This document shows, piece by piece, positions 47,311-56,576 of a stretch of DNA of 64,000 nucleotides (position 1 is its first letter; each line of letters opens with the position of its first letter). The notes beneath the pieces were generated by a model. The model searched no databases. It was not told the DNA's origin and saw only the letters and a list, made by a program, of their open reading frames with translations. A program made the position numbers and the translations under genes. The stretch covers positions 20,932 through 84,931 of the forward strand of contig QEVK01000014.1 in NCBI GenBank assembly GCA_003577315.1. The letters are read 5' to 3'. This DNA comes from Hyphomicrobiales bacterium (lineage in GTDB: Bacteria > Pseudomonadota > Alphaproteobacteria > Rhizobiales > Rhizobiaceae).

Positions 47311-49137
47311 TCAGTTCCCGGCGTGCCACCACGTCTGGAATTGCGGCCCGTAGAGCGGGGTGACGCCGGGACGCTCGATCTGCCGCCAGCGCGCCACCCA
47401 GCGGTTGAGCCGGGGGTTGTAGAGCGGCACCACATAGGCGCCGGAGAGCAGCACCCGGTCGTAGGCGCGCACGGCGGCGATGAAGTCCTCGCGCGAGCGG
47501 GCGGCAAGCAGCGCCTCGATCATCGCGTCGACGGCCGGGTCGGCGACGCCGGCGAAATTGTAGGTGCCGTCGAGGTCGCGCGTGGCCGAGCCGAAGCGGG
47601 CGAGCTGCTCGGCCCCCGGCGACAGCGACGAGGTGTAGCTTTGCAGGATCACGTCGTAGTCGTAGGTGCGCTGGCGCTGGAGGTATTGCGCGCTGTCGAC
47701 GACGCGGATGGTGGCCTCGATGCCGAGGCGCTCCAGCGTGCGCGTCCACGAGGTGGCGAGCGGCACGCCGGCGGTGCCGTTGAGCATGATCTCGAAGGCG
47801 AGCGGCCTGCCGTCCGGCCCGACCATGCGCTTGCCATCCAGCCGGTAGCCGGCCGCCTTCAGCGCCTCCATGCCGGCGCGCAGGAAGTCGCGGTCGCGGC
47901 CGGAGCCGTCGGAGACCGGCGGCGCCCAGGTGCCTTCCATGATTTCGGGCAGCACGGCATCGGGGAAGAGGGCGAGCAGCCGGCGCTCGGCCTCGCTGGC
48001 GGCAATGCCGTGCGAGGACAGCTCCGAGCCGTCATAGTAGCTTTTCGTGCGGCTGTAGGCGCTGTTGAACAGGTTGCGGTTGGCCCACTCGAAATCGAAC
48101 AGGCCGACGAGCGCGTGGCGCAGCGCGCGGTCGGCGAAGACCGGGCGGCGCGTGTTCATGACGAAGCCGTACATGCCCGACGGCAGGCCGAACTCGAACG
48201 TGTCCCTGACGACGCGCCCGTCCCTGGCGGCGGGGAAGTCGTAGCCGGTCGTCCAGCGGCCGCTGTCGGTCTCGATATGGATCGAGGCCATTCCCTTCTT
48301 GAACGATTCGAACAGCGTGTTGTCGTCGCGGATGTAGCTGATGCGGATCTCGTCGTAATTGTCGAAGCCGCGCTTGGAGGGGATGTCCTTCGCCCAGTAG
48401 TCGGGATTGCGCCTCAGCACCACCGTCTCGCCGGGGCTCACGCGCTCGACCGTGTAGGGGCCGGAGCCGACCGGCGGCTTGAGCGAGGTGCGGTCGAAGT
48501 TCCGTGCATCCGTGGCGTGCCTCGGCAGGATGGGAAGCTGCGCGAGGAGCAGCGGGGCCTCGCGGCCGGCGTCCTTCCTCAGCGTGAAGCGCACGCCGCG
48601 CTCGCCGACCTTCTCGATGCGCTCGGCCGCCCTGATCCAGTTCTGGTAGTTGGGCCGCGCCTTCTCGGCCATGAGCTCCATGGTGAAGACGACGTCGTCG
48701 GCGGTGACGGGCGTCCCGTCCGAGAATTTCGCGCGCGGGTCGAGCGTGAACTCGACGAAGGAGCGTTCCTCGTCGGTCTCGATGCTCTGCGCAATCAGCG
48801 GATAGAGCGTGAACGGCTCGTCGCGCGAGCGCAGCATCAGGCTCTCGAACACGTTCATGCCGAAATACTGGTCGAACAGCCCGCGCGCGCCGTCGCCCTG
48901 CACGATGAACGGATTGAGGCTGTCGAACGAGCCCTGGACGGCGTAGTCGACCCGTCCGCCCTTGGGGGCGTCCGGGTTGACGTAGGGGAAATGGGTGAAG
49001 CCGTCCGGCAGCGCCGGCTCGCCGTGCATGGCGATGGCGTGGCGGGGGGCGTGGCGCTGCCCGTCCTGCGCGGCGGCGGGAAGGCCGGCGAGCGCGGCGG
49101 CCAGCGCCATCAGGGCGGCAACGGAGGAAAGGCGCAT
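47311..49137 (-). CDS. YejA-like peptide ABC transporter substrate-binding protein
   Basis: A 608-residue SBP family 5 protein. The signal peptide MRLSSVAALMALAAALAGLP is cleaved after AAAQ. It has GEPALPDGFTHFPYVNPDAP, whose HFPYVNPDAPKGG block is typical of the YejA branch, and LDPRAKFSDGTPVTADDVVF. YejABEF-type systems import peptides and microcin-like compounds. The permease and ATPase genes are not adjacent. ATG 49137 follows the GAAAGG-type region; the upstream extension is antisense to ialB. Confidence 0.93.
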   Translation of the reverse strand: MRLSSVAALMALAAALAGLPAAAQDGQRHAPRHAIAMHGEPALPDGFTHFPYVNPDAPKGGRVDYAVQGSFDSLNPFIVQGDGARGLFDQYFGMNVFESLMLRSRDEPFTLYPLIAQSIETDEERSFVEFTLDPRAKFSDGTPVTADDVVFTMELMAEKARPNYQNWIRAAERIEKVGERGVRFTLRKDAGREAPLLLAQLPILPRHATDARNFDRTSLKPPVGSGPYTVERVSPGETVVLRRNPDYWAKDIPSKRGFDNYDEIRISYIRDDNTLFESFKKGMASIHIETDSGRWTTGYDFPAARDGRVVRDTFEFGLPSGMYGFVMNTRRPVFADRALRHALVGLFDFEWANRNLFNSAYSRTKSYYDGSELSSHGIAASEAERRLLALFPDAVLPEIMEGTWAPPVSDGSGRDRDFLRAGMEALKAAGYRLDGKRMVGPDGRPLAFEIMLNGTAGVPLATSWTRTLERLGIEATIRVVDSAQYLQRQRTYDYDVILQSYTSSLSPGAEQLARFGSATRDLDGTYNFAGVADPAVDAMIEALLAARSREDFIAAVRAYDRVLLSGAYVVPLYNPRLNRWVARWRQIERPGVTPLYGPQFQTWWHAGN

Positions 49138-49359
49138 GGTCGGTCTCTGCGTGCGTCCTGCTTCGGGCGGGGCGATTCGGCCCAAATTATCACGCGCGCG
49201 GGGGACGGGGCGGCAAATTTCGCGCGAGGTCTGGATTCGCCGCCGCGTCCGGTGTAACAGGCGGCCGAGAGTCATGCTGTCGCCGCATTTGACCGACACT
49301 AGCAAGCCGGATGCCGGCCAGCGCCGCCGCAGCTCGACACCTGAGAGGACAACGACCCC

Positions 49360-49986
49360 ATGAGCAGCCGGAAGACCAACGTGTCCCGACTTTCCATTCT
49401 CGCAGCCGCCGCGTTCGGCGTGGCCGCAGGCGGCACCGTCCCGGCCGCCGCCCAGCAGCAGGAGCTGCCGCAGGGCTGGTTCAAGGCCTGCTCCAAGCAG
49501 GAAGACGTCGACATCTGCAACGTGCAGAACATCATGGTCGCCGATACGGGCCAGTTGCTGACCGCCGTCAGCATGATCGAGGTCAAGGGCAAGGTGAACC
49601 GCAAGATCTTCCAGGTCACCGTGCCGTCGGGCCGCATGGTGCCGCCCGGCATCGGCATGCAGATCGACGGCGGCCAGACGCAGAAGATCGAGTACATGAT
49701 CTGCCTGCCCGACCGCTGCATCGCGGAGGCCCCGCTGTCCGACCAGCTCGTCGCCGCCTTCAAGCGCGGCCAGAAGGTCACGCTGACCTCGGTCAACTTC
49801 CAGAACCAGCCGAACCCGATCCAGGTGACGCTGTCGGGCTTCACCGGCGCCTTCGACGGCGCGCCGTTGCAGCAGTCCGACATCGAGGACCGCCAGCGCA
49901 AGCTTCAGGAGTTCGTCAGCAAGAACACCGACGACTTCGCCAAGAAGCTCAAGGAAGAGCAGGATCGCGCCAAGCAGGCCGACTGA
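49360..49986 (+). CDS. Invasion-associated locus B (IalB) family protein
   Basis: A 208-residue protein. The signal peptide (about residues 1-31) ends at AAAQ. The IalB domain has GWFKACSKQEDVDICNVQN and PPGIGMQIDGGQTQKIEYM, followed by ICLPDRCIAEAP. The paired cysteines are probably disulfide-bonded in the periplasm. A C-terminal amphipathic helix is rich in Lys and Glu. Bartonella IalB is linked to erythrocyte invasion, but free-living relatives have several paralogues with unknown roles. GAGAGGA precedes the ATG. A strong terminator follows directly. Confidence 0.92.
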   Translation: MSSRKTNVSRLSILAAAAFGVAAGGTVPAAAQQQELPQGWFKACSKQEDVDICNVQNIMVADTGQLLTAVSMIEVKGKVNRKIFQVTVPSGRMVPPGIGMQIDGGQTQKIEYMICLPDRCIAEAPLSDQLVAAFKRGQKVTLTSVNFQNQPNPIQVTLSGFTGAFDGAPLQQSDIEDRQRKLQEFVSKNTDDFAKKLKEEQDRAKQAD

Positions 49987-49993
49987 GCCCTGC

Positions 49994-50048
49994 CGCGGCG
50001 GCAACGAAAAAGGCGGGCCGAAAGCCCGCCTTTTTCGTTGCCGCCGCG
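49994..50048. terminator. Strong bidirectional rho-independent terminator
   Basis: A perfect 25-bp stem (49994-50018 with 50024-50048) and a five-base loop. The stem contains AAAAA (50007-50011) paired to TTTTT (50031-50035), so either transcript ends in a U run. It lies between the convergent ialB and hspQ genes. Confidence 0.9.
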
Positions 50049-50078
50049 CCGCGCCGCAAGAACCGGCGGCAGGCGCGC

Positions 50079-50411
50079 TCAGTGCTGGACGTGGCGCTTG
50101 GGCGCGTAGCTGCCGTCGCTCGTCCTGTCGAAGAACTCGCCGAGCTGGGGATGGCGCACCGGCTCGCCCGAGGAATCGTCGAGCAGGTTCTGCTCCGAGA
50201 CGTAGGCGACGTATTCGGTATCCTCGTTCTCGGCGAGCAGGTGATAGAAGGGCTGGTCCTTGCGCGGCCGGACCTCCGGCGGAATGGCCTGATACCATTC
50301 CTCGGTGTTGGCGAATTCCGGATCGACGTCGAAGATCACCCCGCGGAACGGAAACAGCCGATGCCGCACGACCTGGCCGATCCTGAACTTCGCTGTCTTC
50401 GTTTCACGCAT
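50079..50411 (-). CDS. hspQ: Heat shock protein HspQ
   Basis: A 110-residue protein of the HspQ/YccV family: AKFRIGQVVRHRLFPFRGVI, then FDVDPEF, RPRKDQPFYHLLAENEDTEY and VAYVSEQNLL. E. coli HspQ is induced by sigma32 and binds hemimethylated DNA and adjusts Lon. On the minus strand TTGAAT and AAATAA upstream could be promoter elements, but a heat-shock promoter is not clear. GGATC-type spacing before the ATG is poor. Confidence 0.92.
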   Translation of the reverse strand: MRETKTAKFRIGQVVRHRLFPFRGVIFDVDPEFANTEEWYQAIPPEVRPRKDQPFYHLLAENEDTEYVAYVSEQNLLDDSSGEPVRHPQLGEFFDRTSDGSYAPKRHVQH

Positions 50412-50548
50412 GATCCTTACCTTGGCGCTTTATTTGGCGCATTACGCCGCCTAATTCAACCGTCGCGCGGCTTGACCTCGAGGCGGGCGCGCGATAGCCG
50501 CCGGGCTTTCGCCCCTCCTTCCCGCAAACGGAGCTGCGCCGGGTCTTC

Positions 50549-51511
50549 ATGACGGACATCGTCGGACTTGTTCTGCCCTTCTTCGGCATGATCTTCATCG
50601 GCGCGCTGGCGGCGCGGCTGGTGCGCCAGCCGCTCGAGGCGCTGGGCTGGATGAACGTCTTCGTCATCTACATCGCGCTGCCGGCGCTGTTCTTCCAGCT
50701 GCTGTCGCGCACGCCGGTCGAGGAGCTGACGGAGTGGCGCTACATCGCCGGCTCGCTTGCCGCGACCTTCGTCGTCTTCTGCCTGATGTTCGCCGGCTCG
50801 GCGATCGTCTCGCGCGGCGCGATCGCCGAAAGCACGATCAGGGGGCTGGCCGCCGCCTACGGCAATATCGGCTATATGGGGCCGGGGCTGGCGCTGCTCG
50901 TCTTCGGGCCGGAGGCGGCGGTGCCGGTGGCGCTGATCTTCTCGTTCGAGAACGTCATGCACTTCACGCTGGCGCCGATGCTGATGGCGCTGGCCGGCGG
51001 CGAGAAGGGGCCGCTGGGCGCGCTGGCGCTCGGCGTCGTCAGGCGCATCGTGCTGCACCCCTTCATCATCGCCACCGCCGCCGGCGGGCTGGCGGCCTGG
51101 GCGCAGGTCGAGCCGCCGGCGCCGGTGTCGCGCCTGCTCGACTACCTGGCGCAGGCGGCCGCGCCCTGCGCGCTGTTCGCCATGGGCGTGACGCTGACCC
51201 TGCGGCCGCTCAAGCGCGTGCCGCGCGAGCTGGGCGCCATCGCCGGCCTCAAGCTCGTCGTCCACCCCGTCCTGTGCTGGGTGATGCTGAGCCTGTTCGG
51301 CAATTTCTCGGAAGTGTGGGTCTATGCGGCGATCCTTCTCGCCGCGCTGCCCACCGCCGCCAACGTCTTCGTCATCGCCCAGCAATACGGCGTGTGGGTC
51401 GAGCGCGCCTCGGCGAGCGTGCTCATCACCACCATGCTGTCGGTCGTCACCGTCACGGCGATCATCTACCTGATCGTCAACGGCATCCTGCCGGCAGACC
51501 TGTTTCCCTGA
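50549..51511 (+). CDS. AEC (auxin efflux carrier) family transporter
   Basis: A 320-residue membrane protein with about ten helices: MTDIVGLVLPFFGMIFIGAL, NIGYMGPGLALLVFG, and LPTAANVFVIAQQYGVW. The split around NIGYMG and PTAANV is the family signature. It would export or exchange organic acids such as malate or malonate, substrate unknown. A weak promoter TTGACC-N17-TAGCCG (50471-50499) may lie upstream. Confidence 0.9.
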   Translation: MTDIVGLVLPFFGMIFIGALAARLVRQPLEALGWMNVFVIYIALPALFFQLLSRTPVEELTEWRYIAGSLAATFVVFCLMFAGSAIVSRGAIAESTIRGLAAAYGNIGYMGPGLALLVFGPEAAVPVALIFSFENVMHFTLAPMLMALAGGEKGPLGALALGVVRRIVLHPFIIATAAGGLAAWAQVEPPAPVSRLLDYLAQAAAPCALFAMGVTLTLRPLKRVPRELGAIAGLKLVVHPVLCWVMLSLFGNFSEVWVYAAILLAALPTAANVFVIAQQYGVWVERASASVLITTMLSVVTVTAIIYLIVNGILPADLFP

Positions 51512-51514
51512 GGG

Positions 51515-52726
51515 CTATTTCCATGACAGCAGGCCGGCGAACCCGCCGCCGGTGCGCAGGCCCTCGCGCATGAAGAAGGCGCGCAGCGGCGGGGTGACGC
51601 GCAGCAGCGACAATCCGGCCGCGCGCGCCGCCTGCGCCGGCAGGAGGTCGGACAGCAGCGAGCGGTTGAGCATGTCGACGGCCGAGGAGCGGGCGAGGAT
51701 GTCGGGCCGCCGGGCGCGGTCGTAGGCGGCGAGCGCGGCTGCGGCGCCCGGGTCGGCCGCGTGGCGCAGCGCCACCTTCGTCAGGTCCTCGGCGTCGCGG
51801 ATGCCGAGGTTGAGGCCCTGCGCGCCGATGGGCGGGAAGATGTGCGCGGCCTCGCCGACCAGCGCCACGCGCCTGTCGGCGAAGCGGCGCGGCAGCGCCG
51901 AGGCGAGCGGATAGACCTGGCGGCCGGGCTCGACCTCGACGCGGCCGAGCATCGACTGCATGCGCTCCTCCACCAGCCGCGACAGCTCGGCCTCCGGCAG
52001 CGCGGCAAGCTCCCCGGCGCGGCGGCGGCGCGTCACCCAGACGAGGCTGGAGCGCCGGCCCGGCAGCGGAACCTGGGTGAAGGGGCCGTCCTCGGTGTGG
52101 AATTCGGTCGAGGTGTCGTCGTGCGGCCGGGCGTGGGAGAAGTTCAGCACCAGCGCCGACTGCCCGGCCTCCCAGAACTTCACGGCGATGCCGGCGGCCT
52201 CGCGGGCCGGCGAGCGGCGGCCGTCGGCGGCGGCGGCGAGCTTCGCCGTCACCGTGCCGCCGGTCTCCAGCGCGGCCTCGATGCTTTCCGCTGCCGGCGT
52301 CCAGCGCGCGACGAGCGAGGAAAGGACGCGAATCGCCGGCGTCTCCCCGACCGCGCTGCCGAGCGCGGCGTTCAGGTGCGCGTTGGGGATGTTCATGCCG
52401 AACATCTCCTCGCCGATCTCGGCGGCGCGGAAAGTGACGGTCGGGCTGCGCAGCAGCCGGGCGGTGGCGTCGGCGATGCGCATGGCCCGAAGCGGCGCCG
52501 CGTGCGGCCGCAGGGCATCGAGCAGGCCGAGCCGGTCGAGGAAATCGAGCGAGGGCTTCATCAGCGCGGTGGTGCGGCGGTCGCCCGATCCTGTCGACGG
52601 GCCCGCCTGCGGGCCGACCGGCGGGCCGGCGAGCGCGACGGAAAAGCCGGCCTGCGCCAGCGAAAGGGCCGTCACCAGCCCGGCCGGGCCGGTGCCGGCC
52701 ACCACGATGTCGGTCTCGATCTGCAT
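51515..52726 (-). CDS. FAD-dependent monooxygenase, UbiH/UbiF type
   Basis: A 403-residue flavoprotein. The dinucleotide fold starts IVVAGTGPAGLVTALSLAQ (Gly-x-Gly-x2-Gly). The second FAD motif is GEAAHIFPPIGAQGLNLGIRD with Glu where GDAAH has Asp, and DGRRSPAR is the DG motif. These mark the ubiquinone hydroxylase family (UbiH/UbiF/UbiL). It probably hydroxylates a ubiquinone precursor; which ring position is unknown. It is convergent with the AEC transporter gene. Confidence 0.9.
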   Translation of the reverse strand: MQIETDIVVAGTGPAGLVTALSLAQAGFSVALAGPPVGPQAGPSTGSGDRRTTALMKPSLDFLDRLGLLDALRPHAAPLRAMRIADATARLLRSPTVTFRAAEIGEEMFGMNIPNAHLNAALGSAVGETPAIRVLSSLVARWTPAAESIEAALETGGTVTAKLAAAADGRRSPAREAAGIAVKFWEAGQSALVLNFSHARPHDDTSTEFHTEDGPFTQVPLPGRRSSLVWVTRRRRAGELAALPEAELSRLVEERMQSMLGRVEVEPGRQVYPLASALPRRFADRRVALVGEAAHIFPPIGAQGLNLGIRDAEDLTKVALRHAADPGAAAALAAYDRARRPDILARSSAVDMLNRSLLSDLLPAQAARAAGLSLLRVTPPLRAFFMREGLRTGGGFAGLLSWK

Positions 52727-52832
52727 GTCCGGTCTCCGCTTGTCGGGCAGCAGCGATATAGGCCCGCCTTGCGCCCGCGATCAACATGACGGATTGGCCC
52801 ACCCTGCCGCCCCCGCCCGCCCCGCCGCCCCG

Positions 52833-52865
52833 GCGGCGATTTCGCGGCGATTTCGCGGCGATTTC
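52833..52865. repeat. Three perfect 11-bp direct repeats
   Basis: GCGGCGATTTC is repeated three times without gaps (52833-52843, 52844-52854, 52855-52865). The 11-base period is one helical turn. It lies between the divergent monooxygenase and pcs genes. Confidence 0.85.
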
Positions 52866-53006
52866 CCGGGGCTCGCAGCCGATAGTGCTTGTGCCGGCGG
52901 TTGCCCTGCCTGTAGTTTCGGCCTTCCTCGAGGGGAAGGGGGCGGGCTGGATATCGAAGGGTGAGCCGGTGCTTGCGATGAATTGCGATCCGGGCGGACG
53001 GGTGCC

Positions 53007-53777
53007 GTGAGCGACGAGACGTCTAGCAGGCGCAAGCTCGCCGACCGCATCCCGCGCCCGAAGAAGAAGGTGACCTGGCCGCAGGCGCGCGCCTTCTCGG
53101 TGCATCTGCTGACGGCGTCGGGTTCCTTCCTCGCCTTCCTGTCGCTGGTGGCGGCGGCCGAGAAGCAGTGGACGGCGATGTTCCTGTGGCTGGGGCTGGC
53201 GCTGTTCGTCGACGGCATCGACGGCCCGATCGCGCGCAGGCTCGAGGTCAAGGAGGTGCTGCCGACATGGTCGGGCGAGCTCCTCGACAACGTCATCGAC
53301 TACGTCACCTATGTGCTGATCCCGGCCTTCGCGCTCTACCAGAGCGGCTTCATGGGCGAGGGGCTGTCGTTCCTGTCGGCGGCGATCATCGTCGTCTCCA
53401 GCGCGATCTACTACGCCGACACCGGCATGAAGACGCGCGAGAACTTCTTCAAGGGCTTCCCGGTGGTGTGGAACATGCTCGTCTTCACCCTGTTCGTGGT
53501 GCAGACCGGCGAGTGGACCTCCTTCGCCGTGGTGGTGATCGCGGCCGCGCTGTCCTTCGTGCCGGTTCACTTCCTGCATCCGGTGCGGGTCAGGCGGCTG
53601 CGCACGCTCAATCTCGGCGTCTTCCTGGCCTGGTGCGCGCTCGGGCTCGTCGCGCTCGCCCAGAACATGCAGGCGTCGCTCGTCGTGCAGGTGGGCATCG
53701 CGGCGACGGCGGTCTATCTGTTCGTCATCGGCGGGGTCATGCAGCTTTTCCCGACACTTGGACTGAAGAAGGAATGA
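53007..53777 (+). CDS. pcs: Phosphatidylcholine synthase
   Basis: A 256-residue integral membrane enzyme joining choline to CDP-diacylglycerol, the one-step route of rhizobia and some other bacteria. The CDP-alcohol phosphotransferase motif is DGIDGPIARRLEVKEVLPTW followed by SGELLDNVIDYVTY, with the PCS-specific spacing between AR and the G...D...D part. Further, IYYADTGMKTRENFFKGFPV and FLHPVRVRRLRTLNLGVF match rhizobial Pcs. A GTG start at 53007 with GGACGGG before it is chosen. The N-terminus is longer by about 15 residues than Sinorhizobium Pcs. The stop is one base before the next ATG. Confidence 0.95.
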   Translation: MSDETSSRRKLADRIPRPKKKVTWPQARAFSVHLLTASGSFLAFLSLVAAAEKQWTAMFLWLGLALFVDGIDGPIARRLEVKEVLPTWSGELLDNVIDYVTYVLIPAFALYQSGFMGEGLSFLSAAIIVVSSAIYYADTGMKTRENFFKGFPVVWNMLVFTLFVVQTGEWTSFAVVVIAAALSFVPVHFLHPVRVRRLRTLNLGVFLAWCALGLVALAQNMQASLVVQVGIAATAVYLFVIGGVMQLFPTLGLKKE

Positions 53778-53778
53778 C

Positions 53779-54756
53779 ATGGTCAAGGCGATACGCATCC
53801 ACGAACACGGCGGACCGGAGGTGCTGCGCTACGAGGAGGTCGATCCGGGCCGGCCCGGCCGCGGCGAGGTGCTGGTGCGCCACACCGCCATCGGCCTGAA
53901 CTTCATCGACACCTATTTCCGCAGCGGCCTCTACACGCCCCCGGCCGGGCTGCCGTTCACGCCGGGCGGCGAGGCCGCCGGCGTGGTGATCGAGCTGGGC
54001 GAGGGGGTGACGGAGCTTTCGCCCGGAGATCGCGTCGCCTATGCCGGCGGGCCGGGCTCCTATGCCGAGGAGCGCGTGATGCCGGCCGACCGGCTGGTGA
54101 AGATACCCGACGGCGTCTCCGACGAGGAGGCCGCGGCCATGATGCTCAAGGGCATGACGGCAGAATATCTGCTGCGCCGCACCTATGCGGTCAAGCCCGG
54201 CGACAACGTGCTCTACCACGCGGCGGCCGGCGGCGTCGGGCTGATCTTCGGCCAGTGGGCGAAGCATCTGGGCGTCGACGTCATCGGCACGGTCGGCTCG
54301 GCCGAGAAGGCGGAGCTTGCGAAGGCGCACGGCTATGCCCATGTCGTCAACTACCGCGAGATCGACTTCGTCAAGGCCGTCGCCGAGATCACCGGCGGCA
54401 GGAAGTGCGACGTCGTCTACGATTCCGTCGGCAAGGACACGTTCGACGGCTCGCTCGACTGCCTGAGGCCGCGCGGCATGATGGTCTCGTTCGGCCAGTC
54501 CTCCGGGGCGGTGCCGCCGTTCAACCTCGGCATCCTGTCGCAGAAGGGGTCGCTGTTCCTGACCCGGCCGACGCTGTTCACTTACGTGGCCGCGCGCGCG
54601 GAACTGGAGGCGAGCGCCGCCGCCCTGTTCGAGGTGGTGCGCTCGGGCGCGGTCAAGATCAGGATCAACCAGCGCTATCCGCTTGCCGAGGCGGCGCAGG
54701 CGCAGGCAGACCTGGAGGGCCGCAGGACCACCGGCACCACCGTGCTCATCCCCTAG
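53779..54756 (+). CDS. Quinone oxidoreductase (zinc-independent, QOR-like)
   Basis: A 325-residue medium-chain dehydrogenase. It lacks the zinc ligands; the N-terminal GroES-like part has IGLNFIDTYFRSGLY, typical of quinone:NADPH oxidoreductase. The NADP motif is AAAGGVGLIFGQWAKHLG. It would reduce quinones or enones in the cytoplasm. The ATG lies one base after the pcs stop, so it is cotranscribed with pcs. Confidence 0.92.
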   Translation: MVKAIRIHEHGGPEVLRYEEVDPGRPGRGEVLVRHTAIGLNFIDTYFRSGLYTPPAGLPFTPGGEAAGVVIELGEGVTELSPGDRVAYAGGPGSYAEERVMPADRLVKIPDGVSDEEAAAMMLKGMTAEYLLRRTYAVKPGDNVLYHAAAGGVGLIFGQWAKHLGVDVIGTVGSAEKAELAKAHGYAHVVNYREIDFVKAVAEITGGRKCDVVYDSVGKDTFDGSLDCLRPRGMMVSFGQSSGAVPPFNLGILSQKGSLFLTRPTLFTYVAARAELEASAAALFEVVRSGAVKIRINQRYPLAEAAQAQADLEGRRTTGTTVLIP

Positions 54757-54818
54757 CGTGGCGCGATGCCGTCGCCGGCCGTCGAGTGTTCTCGGGCCGG
54801 CGATTACATCGCTTTACG

Positions 54819-54842
54819 TTGAAAAACTTTATGCACTTTCAA
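54819..54842 (+). promoter_or_regulatory. Palindrome upstream of the BMP transporter operon
   Basis: TTGAAA (54819-54824) and TTTCAA (54837-54842) form an inverted repeat with a 12-base spacer in an AT-rich patch 106 bases before the first gene. It could be a regulator operator or part of the promoter; no regulator is adjacent. Confidence 0.4.
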
Positions 54843-54947
54843 TGAAGGCAACGGTTTGCGCTTGCGGAGGGCGCCGCCTACCATGCTCCCAGGGGAACAC
54901 AGAAAACGTCCGGCCAGAAACGGGGCGAACAGGAACCGGGAGGCGCT

Positions 54948-56576
54948 GTGAGCGAGACGCGCGAGACGGGCGCCGTGCCTCTGCTTGAGGTGCGCGGGCT
55001 TACGAAGGTATTCGGCCAGCTCAGGGCCTGCGACGGCATCGACCTGACGATCGGGAAGGGCGAGATCCACGCGCTGCTCGGCGAGAACGGGGCGGGCAAG
55101 TCGACCTTCGTGAAGATGCTGTTCGGCTCGCTGGAGCCGGCCTCGGGCGACATCTTCTGGAACGGCTCCAGGGTGGCGATCAGGAGCCCGGCCCACGCGC
55201 GCAAGCTCGGCATCGGCATGGTGTTCCAGCATTTCTCGCTGTTCGAGGCGCTGACGGCGGCCGAGAACATCCTGCTGTCGCTCGACGACGACACCTCCAT
55301 CGTCGAGATCGCCGGCAAGGCCCACGACGTGTCGAAGGCCTACGGCCTGCCGCTCGACCCCTACGCGCTGGTCGGCGACCTTTCGGTGGGCGAGCGCCAG
55401 CGCATCGAGATCATCCGCTGCCTGCTTCAGGAGCCGCAGCTCATCATCCTCGACGAGCCGACCTCGGTGCTGACCCCGCAGGAGGCCGACAAGCTGTTCG
55501 AGACGCTGGAGCGGCTGCGCGAGGAGGGCAAGTCGATCCTCTACATCTCCCACCGGCTGGAGGAGGTGAAGCGGCTGTGCGACCGTGCCACGGTGCTGCG
55601 CCACGGCAAGGTGGTGGCCCATTGCGACCCGCGCAAGGAGACGGCCGCGTCGCTCGCGCGCATGATGGTGGGCTCGGAGGTGGTGACGGCCGAGCGGCCG
55701 CCGGCCGCCGCCGGCGAAAGGGCCGAGCTGCTCGGCATATGCGGGCTCTCGCGCAAGCCGGCCGGGCCGTTCTCCATTCCGCTGCGCAACATCTGGCTGA
55801 GCCTGAAGGCGGGCGAGGTGCTGGGCATAGCGGGCGTCGCCGGCAACGGCCAGGGCGAGTTCTTCGAGGCGGTGTCGGGCGAGGTGTTGCAGGACAGCGC
55901 CGACGTGATCCGCATCCGCGGCGCCGCGGTCGGGCGGCTCGACATCTCGGGCCGCCGGCTGCTGGGCGCCGCCTTCGTGCCGGAGGAGCGGCTGGGCCAC
56001 GGCGCGGCCCCGCGCATGAAGCTGTCGGAGAACCTGCTGCTGTCACGCTTCAGGACCGACGCCGCGACGTTCCTCGGCCGGCTCGGCCTCATCCGCACGC
56101 CGGTCATCGCCGGGGCGGCGCAGCGCATCGTCGCCGAGATGGACGTGCGCAAGAGCGCCGACGACCCCGAGGCGGCGTCGCTGTCGGGCGGCAACCTGCA
56201 AAAGTTCATCATCGGCCGCGAGCTCGACCGCAAGCCGGCGGTCATGGTGGTCAACCAGCCGACCTGGGGCGTCGACGCGGGCGCTGCCGCGCGCATCCGC
56301 CAGGCGCTGATCGACCTGGCGCGCGCCGGCTCGGCCGTGCTCGTCATCAGCCAGGACCTCGACGAGCTGTTCGAGGTGTCGGACGCCATCGCCGTCATGC
56401 ACGACGGCCAGCTCTCGGCGCCGATCCCGGTGGCGGAGGCGACGCCGGAGCGGATCGGCCTCTTGATGGGCGGGGCGGACGCCGCCAATGCGAGCCATGG
56501 AGCCGGCCATGGCGCCAGCCACGACGGGAGCCACGGCTCCGGCCACGGGCTCGGACACAGCGGGGAGGTGGCGTGA
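54948..56576 (+). CDS. BMP-type ABC importer, double ATP-binding protein
   Basis: A 542-residue protein with two ABC modules. Module one (about 1-250) has Walker A GENGAGKST, signature LSVGERQ and Walker B LIILDEPTS. Module two (about 255-510) has a degenerate Walker A (GVAGNGQGEF), signature LSGGNLQK and Walker B MVVNQPTWG, so it is probably catalytically weak, as in RbsA/NupA-like proteins. The last 35 residues are Gly/Ser/His-rich with eight histidines in seven SHG/GHG-like steps. GTG start after GGGAGG. First gene of the ATPase-permease-permease-binding protein operon. Confidence 0.93.
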   Translation: MSETRETGAVPLLEVRGLTKVFGQLRACDGIDLTIGKGEIHALLGENGAGKSTFVKMLFGSLEPASGDIFWNGSRVAIRSPAHARKLGIGMVFQHFSLFEALTAAENILLSLDDDTSIVEIAGKAHDVSKAYGLPLDPYALVGDLSVGERQRIEIIRCLLQEPQLIILDEPTSVLTPQEADKLFETLERLREEGKSILYISHRLEEVKRLCDRATVLRHGKVVAHCDPRKETAASLARMMVGSEVVTAERPPAAAGERAELLGICGLSRKPAGPFSIPLRNIWLSLKAGEVLGIAGVAGNGQGEFFEAVSGEVLQDSADVIRIRGAAVGRLDISGRRLLGAAFVPEERLGHGAAPRMKLSENLLLSRFRTDAATFLGRLGLIRTPVIAGAAQRIVAEMDVRKSADDPEAASLSGGNLQKFIIGRELDRKPAVMVVNQPTWGVDAGAAARIRQALIDLARAGSAVLVISQDLDELFEVSDAIAVMHDGQLSAPIPVAEATPERIGLLMGGADAANASHGAGHGASHDGSHGSGHGLGHSGEVA

